A DNA stretch of 64,000 nucleotides from Candidatus Leptofilum proximum (GCA_016710325.1 JADJXK010000002.1:3410001-3474000), one strand, 5' to 3'. Positions 19,914 to 28,948 are shown, numbered from the stretch's first letter. Program-made: numbers and translations. The notes: generated by a model not told the origin, from the letters alone.

Positions 19914-21077
19914 TCAAGTTAGGAGGATGCGGTGCTTCAGCCCATTGCCGGTGTTGAAGATGAGGACTCGCTCGTGAGGGGCGATCCAGTTTTGGGCCAC
20001 GAGTTCTTCGAGGGCGGCGACGGTAGCGGCGGCTTCCAGCGAGACAAACATGCCTTCCTGGGAGGCGAGCTGTTTTTGCGCCTGGATGATACGGCCGTCT
20101 GACACCGCAACGGCCGTTCCCCCACTGTCTCTTAACGCCTGCAGCATCAAACGGCCGCCAATCGCCGCCGGAACGCGCAAACCACCGGCCAGCGTCGCCG
20201 CGTTTTCCCAGGTGCCGGTGGCCTCGTCCCCGTCGTGGAATGCCTTGACCACCGGGGCACAGCCATCTGACTGCACCGCCACCATCCGCGGCCGTTCGGG
20301 ACCTATCCAGCCCAGCTGCTCCATCTCGTCAAACGCCTTCCACATGCCAATCAGCCCGGTACCGCCGCCGGTGGGGTAGATGATGACGTCCGGCAGCTGC
20401 CAGTTGAACGCGGCGGCCAGTTCGTAGCCCATGATCTTTTTGCCCTCCACCCGGTATGGCTCCTTCAGCGTGGAGACGTCGAACCAGCCGCCTTCGGCCG
20501 CGGCTTCAGCGGCTTCGCGTCCGGCGTCGTTGATCAGGCCGTTGACCAGGTGCAAATCGGCGCCGCTCATCTGCACCTCCATGATGTTGATCAGCGGGGC
20601 GTCGCCGGGCATGTAGACGTGGGCGGTGGCTCCGGCGCGGGCGGCGTAGGCGGCCAGCGCCCCGCCCGCGTTGCCCGCCGTCGGAATGACAAACTCGCGA
20701 GCGCCCAATTCCAGCGCCCGGCTCACGGCCGCTGCCAGCCCCAGCGCCTTGAAGCTGCCGGTAGGATTTTGCCCTTCGTCCTTCAGATAGAGGTGGTGCA
20801 GGCCCAGGGATTGGCCCAGGTTGCCCAGTTTGAGAACGGGTTTGCCGCCTTCACCCAGGGTGATGCGGTAGTCGGGATCGCTGACGGGCAGCAGTTCGTG
20901 GTAGCGCCACATGCCCGCCGGGCGGCGCATGATTTTGTCGCGGTCCAGCTCGGCGCGGGCTTTGGGCAGATCGTAACGGGCCAGCAGCGGCTGCCCGGCA
21001 TCGCTCAGGCGGATGAGCTGGTTGGCGTCGTAAGTTTGTCCGGTGAGGGAGCATTCAAGGTGAGTGAGGTATGTCAT
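19914..21077 (-). CDS. thrC: threonine synthase
   Basis: This 387-aa PLP enzyme converts O-phosphohomoserine to threonine. It has the PLP-Lys motif NPTGSFKALG, the phosphate-binding TAGNAGGALAAY and the YPTGGGTGLIGMWKAF block. The N-terminus LECSLTGQTYDA has the half zinc-ribbon common in this class. Start ATG 21077 is chosen; the longer reading needs a TTG inside the adjacent repeat. There is no obvious ribosome site. No other threonine gene is adjacent. Confidence 0.92.
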   Translation of the reverse strand: MTYLTHLECSLTGQTYDANQLIRLSDAGQPLLARYDLPKARAELDRDKIMRRPAGMWRYHELLPVSDPDYRITLGEGGKPVLKLGNLGQSLGLHHLYLKDEGQNPTGSFKALGLAAAVSRALELGAREFVIPTAGNAGGALAAYAARAGATAHVYMPGDAPLINIMEVQMSGADLHLVNGLINDAGREAAEAAAEGGWFDVSTLKEPYRVEGKKIMGYELAAAFNWQLPDVIIYPTGGGTGLIGMWKAFDEMEQLGWIGPERPRMVAVQSDGCAPVVKAFHDGDEATGTWENAATLAGGLRVPAAIGGRLMLQALRDSGGTAVAVSDGRIIQAQKQLASQEGMFVSLEAAATVAALEELVAQNWIAPHERVLIFNTGNGLKHRILLT

Positions 21078-21087
21078 ATTTTTAATG

Positions 21088-21151
21088 AACCGCAAAGACG
21101 CAAAGAGCGCAGAGTTTATTTAAGCTTTGCGTCCTCTGCGTCTTTGCGGTT
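21088..21151. repeat. GCAAAGACGCAAAG-word hairpin upstream of thrC
   Basis: AACCGCAAAGACGCAAAG pairs with CTTTGCGTCCTCTGCGTCTTTGCGGTT with a one-word offset. It fills most of the 88-nt gap between the receiver gene and thrC. Confidence 0.8.
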
Positions 21152-21165
21152 AAAAATCCGTGGGT

Positions 21166-21588
21166 TTAGATGAAGGCGTAGGTTGGGGCAGCGGGTTGGG
21201 CGGTGACGGCCGTTCCCTCTCCGTTCAAGAAAGTATGCAGCGTCTGGCGGATCTGGCGCAGGTCGGCCGGTTTGCGCAGGAAGCCAGCACAGCCCGCGGC
21301 CAGTGCGGCCGTTTCCACCGCCGCCGAATCATGGGCGGTGAGCGCCACAATGGGGATATGCTGCAAGGTGGGGTCCTGCTTGAGCCGCTGCGTCAGCTCC
21401 AGGCCGTTTAACTCGCCGGGCAGGTGCAGGTCCATCAGGATGAGATCGGGTTGGTGGGAGACGGCCGTTTCCCAACCGGCCGCCGCATCGCGGGCCACCA
21501 GCAGCTGGTGCCCCTCGGCATTGAGGATGCGCTGCACCAGCAGCACGTTGTTTGCATTGTCTTCGACGTACAGGATTTGCTTAGACAT
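21166..21588 (-). CDS. single-domain response regulator (CheY-like)
   Basis: The 140-aa protein is a lone receiver domain. The acidic pair is in LYVEDNANN, the phospho-accepting Asp in LILMDLHLPG, and the conserved Lys in LRKPADL. The usual T/S position reads TAHDS. No output domain is present, so it probably works in a phosphorelay or by protein contact. No kinase gene is adjacent. The start MSKQILYVEDN is at 21588. Confidence 0.92.
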   Translation of the reverse strand: MSKQILYVEDNANNVLLVQRILNAEGHQLLVARDAAAGWETAVSHQPDLILMDLHLPGELNGLELTQRLKQDPTLQHIPIVALTAHDSAAVETAALAAGCAGFLRKPADLRQIRQTLHTFLNGEGTAVTAQPAAPTYAFI

Positions 21589-21775
21589 CTGGATTCACCT
21601 CAAAATGGTAAAACGATGAGAGGCGGAACCGCAAAGAAAGAGAACCTCTCTCCGTGAATCCGCCCCTGAAAAAAAGTGCCCATCATGAAGAAAGGATGGT
21701 ACCAAATAGGGTAGCACGCGAGTTGTATACAAGCTACAAATAGATGCTATGTTCAGTATAGAAGAAATCTATGGT

Positions 21776-21900
21776 GATCGGTGAACGGTAATCGGTAACC
21801 GGTGAACGGTAATCGGCAAAAATACCGATTACGGATAACCGTACCCGAAGCGGTCGCGCAGCGACATTAACGATAACGGATTACCGATAACGGACTACCG
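21776..21900. repeat. CGGTAAT-word hairpin
   Basis: GATCGGTGAACGGTAATCGG is repeated, then its complement (TACCGATTACGGATAACCG, GGATTACCGATAACGG) follows. The arms are offset tandem copies, so many pairings are possible. It fills the end of the 306-nt gap 21589-21894 and reaches the MFS gene stop. Confidence 0.8.
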
Positions 21901-23166
21901 ACTCACACGCTGCATTACCAGCCAGGCCAGGCCCATAAACAGGGCGCTGAAGAGGAAGAGCCAGCGGTAGTTATTGCCCAGGCTGTCTACCACGATGCCG
22001 CCCAAAGTTGGCCCCAAAACGGCCGCTGATTGTGACGAAAAGTAGTACAGTCCGGTATAAGCGCCAATGCGCCGCTCGTCGCCGTGGTCGTACACCAGCG
22101 GCAGGCTGTTGACGTTGACGCAGGCCCAGAACAGCCCGGCCAGCACCAGCACGATGATGAAGGTCACCGCCCCCTGAACCAGGAAGTAAGCGATCAGCAG
22201 CAGCATCGTCAGCCCCGTCAGGCCGACGCGGATTACCTGGCGACGGCCGTACTTCGTCCCCCACAGCCCGGCAGGCACCGCAAACAAAATCAGGCTGATG
22301 GTGATCGCCCCGGCATAAATGGAGGCGGTGCCGGGGGAAATGTCCAGGGTGAACACGGCAAAGGAGGAAAGCCCGGCTTCCAGGGCGTTGAACGCCATAA
22401 ACCAGAGCAGGATGCCCAGCAGCACAAACAGGCCGCTTTTGTCCGGATTGCGCCAGACGGTTTGCAGATTGGCCAGCACGCCGGGGTTTTCCGGCTCGGC
22501 TTCGGTGCTGACTTTTTGCGGCTCGCGCACGCCCAGCAAGGCTACCAGCGCTGCCGCCAGCAGCAACACGCCGCCGCCAATGAACGGCGCCATCCGCCCC
22601 AGCTCCGGATCGATGGCGCTGAAATATTCAAACAGAAATCCGCCGCCAAAAAAGGCCAACAGGCCGCCGACGCCGCCCATCAGGTTGATAATGCCGTTGG
22701 CCTTGCTGCGATCTGCCGGCTCGTACAAATCGCCCAGCCAGGCGACGGTGGGGGAGCGGAACAGGGCCATGCCAAAGTTGGTGATGAGGATGAAGACGGC
22801 GATGGCCACGGCCGTTTGCGCAAAGGGTATCAGCGTGAAGCCCACCAGCGCCACCGGCACGCCCAACAAAATCCACGGCTTGCGCCGCCCGAAACGGTTC
22901 CAGGTCTGGTCGCTCTTGGCCCCCACCCACGGCTGGAAAAAGACGTTGATCAGGTTGTCCCAGGTCATGATGAACAGCGCCAGCGCCGGACCCAGGCCAA
23001 AACCGCGCACGTTGGTGCCACCTTCAAAGGCGGGGTTGCCTGCCTGCAAAAAAATGGGGATGAACTGGTTAAAAATGGGCCAGATGATGCTGATCCCCAA
23101 AAAGCCAAAGCCCACGATGAGGGTTTTTTTGTAGTTAAACGGCCGTTCCGCGGTAAGTGTTGTCAT
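21895..23166 (-). CDS. MFS transporter, SLC45/GPH-like
   Basis: The 423-aa product has 12 predicted helices. It resembles the SLC45/GPH sugar-cation symporter branch, with DNLINVFFQPWVGAKSD in the first loop and RFGRRKPWILLGVP in the 2-3 loop. The substrate is likely a sugar (inference). It is divergent from a LysR-type regulator, which may control it. It starts MTTLTAERPFNYKK. Confidence 0.87.
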   Translation of the reverse strand: MTTLTAERPFNYKKTLIVGFGFLGISIIWPIFNQFIPIFLQAGNPAFEGGTNVRGFGLGPALALFIMTWDNLINVFFQPWVGAKSDQTWNRFGRRKPWILLGVPVALVGFTLIPFAQTAVAIAVFILITNFGMALFRSPTVAWLGDLYEPADRSKANGIINLMGGVGGLLAFFGGGFLFEYFSAIDPELGRMAPFIGGGVLLLAAALVALLGVREPQKVSTEAEPENPGVLANLQTVWRNPDKSGLFVLLGILLWFMAFNALEAGLSSFAVFTLDISPGTASIYAGAITISLILFAVPAGLWGTKYGRRQVIRVGLTGLTMLLLIAYFLVQGAVTFIIVLVLAGLFWACVNVNSLPLVYDHGDERRIGAYTGLYYFSSQSAAVLGPTLGGIVVDSLGNNYRWLFLFSALFMGLAWLVMQRVSR

Positions 23167-23240
23167 GGTTTCCTTCCTGAACTGTTGAGATGAACCGAAA
23201 AGTTGGGCTGAATGGTATACTACTTTTGCGGAAAGAAAAA

Positions 23241-23295
23241 CGTGAAACGTGAAACGTGAAACGTGAAAAAATCACGTTTCACGTTTCACGCTTCA
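23241..23295. repeat. GTGAAAC-word hairpin before the lysR gene
   Basis: Four tandem CGTGAAA units are followed by three complementary TTTCACG units (CGTGAAACGTGAAACGTGAA, then CACGTTTCACGTTTCACG). It lies in the divergent MFS/LysR promoter region. A twin lies after the lysR gene. Confidence 0.88.
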
Positions 23296-23319
23296 TTAAA
23301 GATTTCAGGCAGACTTCAT

Positions 23320-24201
23320 ATGGAAATCAGGCAAATTGAGGCATTTTTGGCGGTGATTCAAGAAGGCAGTTTTACGGCCGCTGCCGAGCAGCTCAATCTC
23401 ACCCAGCCGTCGTTAAGTGCGCGGATTCAGCAGCTGGAGCAAAGTTTGGGCGGTGAGCTGTTCTTTCGCGGGCAGCGGCCGTTGGCGGTGACGCCGCTCG
23501 GCGAACTGTTTCGCGATTATGCCGAGCGGGCGCTGGCCATTTTGCAGGCAGGCCGGGAAGCGGTTCAGCTGGTGCGCCAGGGGCAGGTGGGCCGGGTAAC
23601 GGTGTGCTGCCCATTTTCGCTGGCGGCGTCGTTGATGCCGGAGGTGGTGAAGCAGTTTGGCCAGGCGTATCCGCAGGCGGAGCTGTACCTGGAGACGGGG
23701 CACTCCGATTTTGCTGTTCACCAGCTGCTGGACGGTGTGGTCAATATTGCCCTGGCGGCGGCTTTTCCGCGCTATGCCTCCCAGGTGCAAACAGTGCTGC
23801 GCCTGCACGATGAGATGGTGGTGGCGGTGTCTCCGGCGCATGAACTGGTGGGCGAAACGGCCGTCACCCTGGCTCAACTCTGGCATTACCAGCCCATCAT
23901 CATCCACTGGGGCCAGGCGTTTGATGCCTACCTGGCCAGCCTGCGCCAGATGAGCGGGGCGGAAGGTCCGGCCGTACGGGTACCGCTGGCCGCCGCCCTG
24001 CCGATGGCCCACCAGCCGCACACAATCACCTTTTTGCCCAGGCGGGTGACGGCCGTTTTTGGCCTCGTCGAGCTGCCGGTGTCCCGGTTCCAGTTTGGCT
24101 GGGACGCCATCGTGGCCACCCGGCCGGGCCGGACGTTAACGGCGCTGGAGCAGGCGTTTGTGGATCTGGTAACGGCCGTTTGGCACCAATCGCCAACGTA
24201 G
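23320..24201 (+). CDS. LysR family transcriptional regulator
   Basis: This 293-aa regulator has an N-terminal winged helix-turn-helix (residues 1-60: MEIRQIEAFLAV, GSFTAAAEQLNLTQPSLSAR) and a periplasmic-binding-like effector domain. The ATG at 23320 matches the standard family start; upstream codons come from the repeat. It is divergent from the MFS transporter gene 154 nt away, a usual regulator-target arrangement. The ligand is unknown. Confidence 0.92.
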   Translation: MEIRQIEAFLAVIQEGSFTAAAEQLNLTQPSLSARIQQLEQSLGGELFFRGQRPLAVTPLGELFRDYAERALAILQAGREAVQLVRQGQVGRVTVCCPFSLAASLMPEVVKQFGQAYPQAELYLETGHSDFAVHQLLDGVVNIALAAAFPRYASQVQTVLRLHDEMVVAVSPAHELVGETAVTLAQLWHYQPIIIHWGQAFDAYLASLRQMSGAEGPAVRVPLAAALPMAHQPHTITFLPRRVTAVFGLVELPVSRFQFGWDAIVATRPGRTLTALEQAFVDLVTAVWHQSPT

Positions 24202-24260
24202 CTAAACTGATAAAGGTAAACAAGGCTCATTGGAAACTCAGGGAGTGGACAAACCGTGAT

Positions 24261-24316
24261 GCGTGAAACGTGAAACGTGACCAGATCGGCAACACGTTTC
24301 ACGCTTCACGTTTCAC
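24261..24316. repeat. GTGAAAC-word hairpin after the lysR gene
   Basis: GCGTGAAACGTGAAACGTG and the complementary CACGTTTCACGCTTCACG repeat the same words as the copy upstream of the lysR gene. Together they flank that gene. Confidence 0.85.
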
Positions 24317-24368
24317 CCCAAGCTCCACGCAATCCCGAAAATCCTTAAATGATTTGTACGAGGTGTAG

Positions 24369-24863
24369 ATGAAACCAGAGCGAATCGAACCAGGACCAGG
24401 GCAGGAGTCGGTGTGGGATTACCCGCGACCGCCGCGCCTGGAAGAAACGAGCAAGCATATCCAGGTGGTGTTTAACGGCGTGACCATTGCCGATACACAT
24501 CGCGCCAAACGGGTGCTGGAAACCAGCCATCCGCCCACCTACTACATCCCGCTGGAAGACATCAAGACGGAGTACCTGGTGCCGCGTCACAGCACCTCGC
24601 TGTGTGAGTGGAAGGGGCTGGCTAACTATTACGGACTGATGGTGGGCGATGAGCACATTCCTGTGGCTGGTTGGTACTACATCGATCCGCGCCCGCCGTT
24701 TGAGGCCATTAAAATGCACGTGGCGTTCTATGCCGAACCGATGGGTGCCTGTACCGTGGACGGCGAACGGGTACGGCCGCAGCCCGGCAGCTTCTACGGG
24801 GGCTGGATCACCAGCGACGTGGTTGGGCCGTTCAAAGGGGAACCGGGCACGGAGTTTTGGTAG
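24369..24863 (+). CDS. DUF427 domain protein
   Basis: The 164-aa product matches the DUF427 family: VFNGVTIADTHRAKRVLE, PPTYYIPLEDI, HSTSLCEWKG and GWYYIDP. The family has no settled function. The Cys in LCEWKG is family-conserved. The extra C-terminus after the fold is rich in Pro and Gly. It sits between the lysR gene and a convergent membrane-protein gene. Confidence 0.88.
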   Translation: MKPERIEPGPGQESVWDYPRPPRLEETSKHIQVVFNGVTIADTHRAKRVLETSHPPTYYIPLEDIKTEYLVPRHSTSLCEWKGLANYYGLMVGDEHIPVAGWYYIDPRPPFEAIKMHVAFYAEPMGACTVDGERVRPQPGSFYGGWITSDVVGPFKGEPGTEFW

Positions 24864-24865
24864 GC

Positions 24866-24982
24866 CATGGAAGGCCACAGAGAACGCAGAGGTTTTAGAG
24901 AACAGAGAGAGTGGATCTGATTTCCTGGCTTGTGGGTCAAACGGCAAATTAATCTGTGTCGTCTGTGAAATCTGTGGATGAT
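24866..24982. repeat. CACAGAG / TCTGTG degenerate repeat
   Basis: GGCCACAGAGAACGCAGAGG and CTGTGTCGTCTGTGAAATCTG lie at opposite ends of the spacer between two convergent genes. The arms are imperfect. It may act as a bidirectional terminator. Confidence 0.55.
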
Positions 24983-27495
24983 TTCAACTCAAATATGAAG
25001 GCTCCGTTACGGCCGTAAATCAATTCCACCGCTGGATTTTGCCGCAGTTTGGCCGGGTCCATCATATCCCCCCGCACCCCGATAAAAATGTGGGTCATGC
25101 CCTGCTCGCGCAGCCAGGCGGCGGCTTCCGGCGTGCGCCAGTCGGAGACGGCCACGGCCGTCTCATTAAACCCGCGCACAAAATCGGCCAGCTCGCGGTT
25201 GTAGATGTAGTCGGCGGGCGGCGTGCTGCTTTGCCGCCCCGTGAGCGGCACAATCCAGGCGCCGCCGTCGCTGCCGGACCAGGTGCTGAGCAGCCAGAGC
25301 CAGCTGTTCACCGCCACGGTGGCCTCGGCGGGCAGGTTGGCGTCCAGCCAGGCCAGGGCCTCAATGTCGGCGGGCTGTACCAGCAGCGTTTGTTCGTTGA
25401 GAATGGTGATTTGCTGCCGGACGCCGAAGAGGGTGACGGCCGTTCCCCCCACCGCCAGCAGCAAAATCCCGGCAAAACGCACAAGGCTCCGCTGCCGCCA
25501 CAGCCAGGCCCAAAACGCTGCACCCACGCTGCCCAAAAAGAGCGCCAGCGGCAAAAACGTGGTGATGTAGTAGCTGTTTAAATTCACCAGCGGCAGGGCG
25601 GCAAAACCCAGGTGATTGCCGGACAGCGCCAGCAGCACCAGCCCGGCCCACAGCGCCAGGAAGAGTGGAACGGCCGTCCAACGCCATCGCCGCCACAGCC
25701 AGAGCACCAGAACCGGCAGCAGCAACCCACCTGCCAGCCAGAGAAACAGGCGGTCCCAGCCAGCGGTGTAGTAGGATGTAGGGAAAGCGGTGTAATCGGG
25801 CAGGCGCGCCGCCAGGATGGGGCCGGGATTGCTGTTTTGGAAGAGGTAGACCAACTGGGGCAGCAAAATGAGCACACTCAACGTGGCGGCGAGCCAGAGG
25901 TAACGGCCGTTTCGCCCCCCGCTCAACAGCCAGACCAACCCGGCAAACGGCAGGTAAAACACAAACACGCGAAAATGGACCAGAAACAGCCCCACGGCCA
26001 GCAGCGCCAGCAGCCACCACGCGGCGCGCCACTGCTTTGCGCCGCGCACCAACCGCCACGTCAGCCCCAGCAAAACGGGCATCAGCAGCATGGCGGTGAG
26101 CTGCGTGTAACGTCCCCAGGTGGCGTAGTAGGCCGGGAAAAAAAGCGGCACTGCCACCAAAAAAGCGGCCAGCAGCCCCACGCGCCGCTGCCGGGTGAGC
26201 AGCCAGCCACCGGTATACACCGTCAGCGGCAGCAGGGCGTTTAGCAGCTGCCCCAGCCCCAGCAGCAGGGAAGGAATTTCCCAACCGGTGAGCAGCACCA
26301 GGCTGCTGCTGATCGTGTGGAAGCCAAAGTGATAGGGGAAGCGTTCGACCGGCAGGAAGGGTTCGTAACCAGTCTGCGTGATCGTCTGGCCCGATTGGCT
26401 CATTACGGCCGTAATCACCCCATGCCGCACCGAGTCTACCCACGGCGGAAAGGCGATGTCACGCACGGCCAGCAGGCGGAGGGCGAGGCCGACGGCGAGG
26501 AGGAGTAGGAGGAGGGTGTGGTCTTTGTGCCAGGTTTTGAGGGGGCGTGCGATGAGGGCATCGCGGGGTGAAGGGGTGAAGGGGTGAAGGGGTGACGGGG
26601 TGACGAGGTGACGGGGTGACGGGGTCACAAGGTGACGGTAAGCCACGAGCAACCAGCCGCCAGCCACTAAAACCCATAGGAGCCAGGGGGTGACGTGGCC
26701 GCCGAGCAGGGAGAAGAAGTACCAGAGGATGGGCCAGACGGCTGTTCCCAGGGCCAGCATGACGCCGAGCCGGGCCAGGGGATCGGTGAGGAGGGTGCGG
26801 TACGGCCGCAGCTGGAGCAGCAGTGCGCCGGGCAGCAGCAGGAAGAGCAGGGCCAGCAGGATGAGACCACCATTTTGCCACAGCAGCTGACTCAACTGGC
26901 GCAGCGTGTCGGGCCACGTGAGCTGGTAGCGGCTGGTGAAGCGCAGTTCTTGAACGGCCGTTTCCGGCACGTCGCTGCGCAGTGGACCAGCACTGAGCGC
27001 CAGCTCCGTGTCTTCCAGCAGATCGACGGTGTAGCCCCAGGCCGTCACCCGGTTGTCGCTGCTGCCGCTGAGGGTAAGTTGGTACGGCCGTCCCGCCGAA
27101 TTAGCCTGCACGGGGAAGCGCAGCACAAACGGCTGGTTGTGCCACAGCTGGCGCGTGGGCAGTGACTGGCTGGCCAGCTCGCTGCCTTGAGGGTCGGTAA
27201 GGGTGAGGATGAAGCGGCCGTTTTCGTCTGGAGTGGGTTCTTCGTTGCGGGCCAGCAGCAGTTCCAGTTCGCGCAGGCCGTTGTGCTGGGCGGTAAAGCG
27301 GTAAGTCAGCTGTACGTCGCCAGCGGGGGCGGGTGGCACGGCGTTGAGCCGCCCCTGCACCACATCTTCAGCCAGGATGGGGCTGGTCATGGGTAGGAAG
27401 GTGGACGGCCGTAACGGTTCGCCCTGCCAATCCCACAGCAGCACCAGGCCAAGGCCCAGCAAAATCGCCAGCAGCTTGAGCCACCATCTGGTCAT
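24949..27495 (-). CDS. large polytopic membrane protein, possible GT-C-type glycosyltransferase
   Basis: The 848-aa protein has an N-terminal membrane anchor (WLKLLAILLGLGLVLLW), an extracytoplasmic beta-rich region (residues about 30-210), and then many transmembrane helices. The motif set around YEPFLPVERFPYHFGFHTI and TWGRYTQLTAMLLMPVLLG resembles DUF6541/GT-C membrane proteins that use polyprenyl-linked sugars; that role is inference. A Thr-Pro-Ser stretch (HLVTPSPRHLVTPSPLHPF) in the middle is encoded by an 8-nt tandem repeat. The ATG at 27495 (MTRWWLKLL) is chosen since earlier codons run into a repeat. Confidence 0.75.
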   Translation of the reverse strand: MTRWWLKLLAILLGLGLVLLWDWQGEPLRPSTFLPMTSPILAEDVVQGRLNAVPPAPAGDVQLTYRFTAQHNGLRELELLLARNEEPTPDENGRFILTLTDPQGSELASQSLPTRQLWHNQPFVLRFPVQANSAGRPYQLTLSGSSDNRVTAWGYTVDLLEDTELALSAGPLRSDVPETAVQELRFTSRYQLTWPDTLRQLSQLLWQNGGLILLALLFLLLPGALLLQLRPYRTLLTDPLARLGVMLALGTAVWPILWYFFSLLGGHVTPWLLWVLVAGGWLLVAYRHLVTPSPRHLVTPSPLHPFTPSPRDALIARPLKTWHKDHTLLLLLLAVGLALRLLAVRDIAFPPWVDSVRHGVITAVMSQSGQTITQTGYEPFLPVERFPYHFGFHTISSSLVLLTGWEIPSLLLGLGQLLNALLPLTVYTGGWLLTRQRRVGLLAAFLVAVPLFFPAYYATWGRYTQLTAMLLMPVLLGLTWRLVRGAKQWRAAWWLLALLAVGLFLVHFRVFVFYLPFAGLVWLLSGGRNGRYLWLAATLSVLILLPQLVYLFQNSNPGPILAARLPDYTAFPTSYYTAGWDRLFLWLAGGLLLPVLVLWLWRRWRWTAVPLFLALWAGLVLLALSGNHLGFAALPLVNLNSYYITTFLPLALFLGSVGAAFWAWLWRQRSLVRFAGILLLAVGGTAVTLFGVRQQITILNEQTLLVQPADIEALAWLDANLPAEATVAVNSWLWLLSTWSGSDGGAWIVPLTGRQSSTPPADYIYNRELADFVRGFNETAVAVSDWRTPEAAAWLREQGMTHIFIGVRGDMMDPAKLRQNPAVELIYGRNGAFIFELKSSTDFTDDTD
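26566..26637. repeat. nine tandem 8-nt units inside a coding region
   Basis: GGGTGAAG or GGGTGACG (once AGGTGACG, last two degenerate) repeats nine times, 72 nt in all. It is in frame because 72 is divisible by 3, and encodes a Thr-Pro-Ser-rich insert of 24 residues between membrane helices of the large membrane protein. Confidence 0.9.
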
Positions 27496-27524
27496 CGCCA
27501 ACTCGCTCGTCTCCGATGAGAAAT

Positions 27525-27605
27525 TTGACGCAAAGGGGCAAAGGGGCAAAGCTGAAAAAGCAGCACCTTTACTCCTTCCATCCTTTGCGTTCTTTGCGTC
27601 AAAAA
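27525..27605. repeat. GCAAAGG-word hairpin between the tRNA and the membrane gene
   Basis: GACGCAAAGGGGCAAAGGGG pairs imperfectly with CCTTTGCGTTCTTTGCGTC. It uses the same GCAAAG word as the hairpin upstream of thrC. Confidence 0.75.
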
Positions 27606-27610
27606 TATGC

Positions 27611-27642
27611 AAAAAGAAAAAGCCGCCCCGATTCGGAGCGGC
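27611..27642 (-). terminator. intrinsic terminator after the tRNA
   Basis: On the minus strand GCCGCTCC and GGGGCGGC pair around GAATC and run into TTTTTCTTTTT. It is placed 16 nt after the tRNA and ends its transcript. Confidence 0.9.
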
Positions 27643-27657
27643 CTGATGTTCATTCTG

Positions 27658-27731
27658 TGGCGCCAAGTGGATTTGAACCACTGACCTAGGGCTTATGAGT
27701 CCCCCGCTCTGACCAACTGAGCTATGGCGCC
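27658..27731 (-). tRNA. tRNA with anticodon CAT (Met or Ile2)
   Basis: A 74-nt cloverleaf. The acceptor is GGCGCCA/TGGCGCC with discriminator A, the D arm GCTCAGTTGGTCAGAGC, the anticodon loop CTCATAA and the T arm AGTGGTTCAAATCCACT. CCA is not encoded. The last anticodon-stem pair is A31-G39, a mismatch. CAT can be elongator Met, initiator Met or lysidine-modified Ile2. The sequence around the loop resembles Ile2, and initiator features (three G-C pairs under the loop) are lacking. Confidence 0.9.
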
Positions 27732-27811
27732 AAAAGCGAACGGAATTATAACCAACTCTGCCAGGCGTGACAAATTGAATACAAGGGCGTTCGCCGGGTG
27801 TCTGAGAATGA

Positions 27812-28948
27812 TTAGCCTAAAACCTTAAAGGGAATGGGGACAAAAATCAGGACAAAAATAATGAGCGTGACGATGCCCAGCCAGCGGCGCGGTGGATCTA
27901 GCGGCGTCACATCATCAAGGGGTTCGGCATGGGCCCGGCCAAAGAAAAAGAGCAGTACAATCCAGATGCCCCAGGTAAAGGTGCTGTCGACAAAAAATGA
28001 AACGGCCGTCAAAGCCCCCAGCACCGCAACCACCGGGACAAACAAACGCTTGGCCCCGCTGCCAATGAGCGAGTAAACAATATGGCCACCATCCAGCTGG
28101 CCAACAGGCATCAGGTTCAGGGCCGTGACGAGCAGCCCAACCCAGCCCGCCCAGGCAAACTGGTTTAGATACACATCGGTGGTTTCGCTGGGTAAAAATT
28201 GGCCAAAGGTAACAAACTTGGCCAGGTAATAGAGAATGGAATTGCCCTCTAGCAAACCTTCGGGTGAAATCGGCCCTATTTCAGAAGTGGCCAGCCCGTA
28301 CAGCAAGATGGGTATGGCAAACACCAGCCCGGCCAGCGGCCCGGCCACGCCAATATCGAACAAGGCGCGCTTATTTTTAATCGGTGCTTTTATGCGGATG
28401 ACGGCCCCCATGGTGCCAATGGGAGAAATGAGCGGCAGGGGAATGAAATACGGCAGAGTAACAGCCACTTTGTGGTAGCGAGCAGCAAAATAGTGGCCTA
28501 ACTCATGAGCGCCCAGAATAAGCATGATGCTCAGGCTGAAGGGCCAGCCGCGCCAGATTTCATACATTTGCTCTGGGGTTTCGGCGTAAAACACAGAAGC
28601 CGTGAGCAAGGTAGACAGCACGGTGATGAGGAACAGGGCCAGGTTGATTTGCCACTTGGAGTCCGGCGGGTTGAACACATGGGGAATGGCGATGATGGCG
28701 ATACGGCCGTTTTCCTCCTCGCGTACCGTTGGCGTAAATCCCTGGGCTTCAAACACCGCCCGCAGTTCATCAAAACAGACGGCCGGATCCACCTGGAAAC
28801 GGCCGCGGTAGCGGACAAACCCCTTGTGCGGTTCATCCAGCGTCGTGTCGCCCACCACAAACAGGTGAGCCATGCCACGGCGCATGTTTTCCACTTTTTC
28901 CAGGGACACTACTGGCGGTGGCGCCGTGTAGGGGGAAGGCTGCTGCAT
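27812..28948 (-). CDS. site-2 protease family membrane metalloprotease (M50)
   Basis: This 378-aa membrane protein has the zinc site HELGH in ILGAHELGHYFAARYH and the second motif LDGGH (PVGQLDGGHIVYSL), with six or so helices. Residues about 1-110 form an N-terminal cytoplasmic region. The arrangement resembles S2P proteases of the EGY type. These cut transmembrane segments to release regulators; the substrate is unknown. It lies 2 nt downstream of a small membrane protein gene on the same strand, so the two are probably cotranscribed. Confidence 0.9.
   Translation of the reverse strand: MQQPSPYTAPPPVVSLEKVENMRRGMAHLFVVGDTTLDEPHKGFVRYRGRFQVDPAVCFDELRAVFEAQGFTPTVREEENGRIAIIAIPHVFNPPDSKWQINLALFLITVLSTLLTASVFYAETPEQMYEIWRGWPFSLSIMLILGAHELGHYFAARYHKVAVTLPYFIPLPLISPIGTMGAVIRIKAPIKNKRALFDIGVAGPLAGLVFAIPILLYGLATSEIGPISPEGLLEGNSILYYLAKFVTFGQFLPSETTDVYLNQFAWAGWVGLLVTALNLMPVGQLDGGHIVYSLIGSGAKRLFVPVVAVLGALTAVSFFVDSTFTWGIWIVLLFFFGRAHAEPLDDVTPLDPPRRWLGIVTLIIFVLIFVPIPFKVLG

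Noticed and set aside
22084..23193. A 369-codon plus-strand ORF opposite the MFS gene
   Set aside because: It is rich in Gln, His and Arg, as expected for antisense of hydrophobic codons; the minus-strand MFS protein has clear helices.
23241..23295. CRISPR-like direct repeats
   Set aside because: Units are 7-8 nt and form a hairpin; there are no unique spacers.
25361..26443. A 360-codon minus-strand ORF in another frame of the large membrane gene
   Set aside because: Ala/Gly/Arg-rich shadow; the main frame has consistent hydrophobic helices.
26566..26637. CRISPR array
   Set aside because: The 8-nt units have no spacers, and no cas genes are present.
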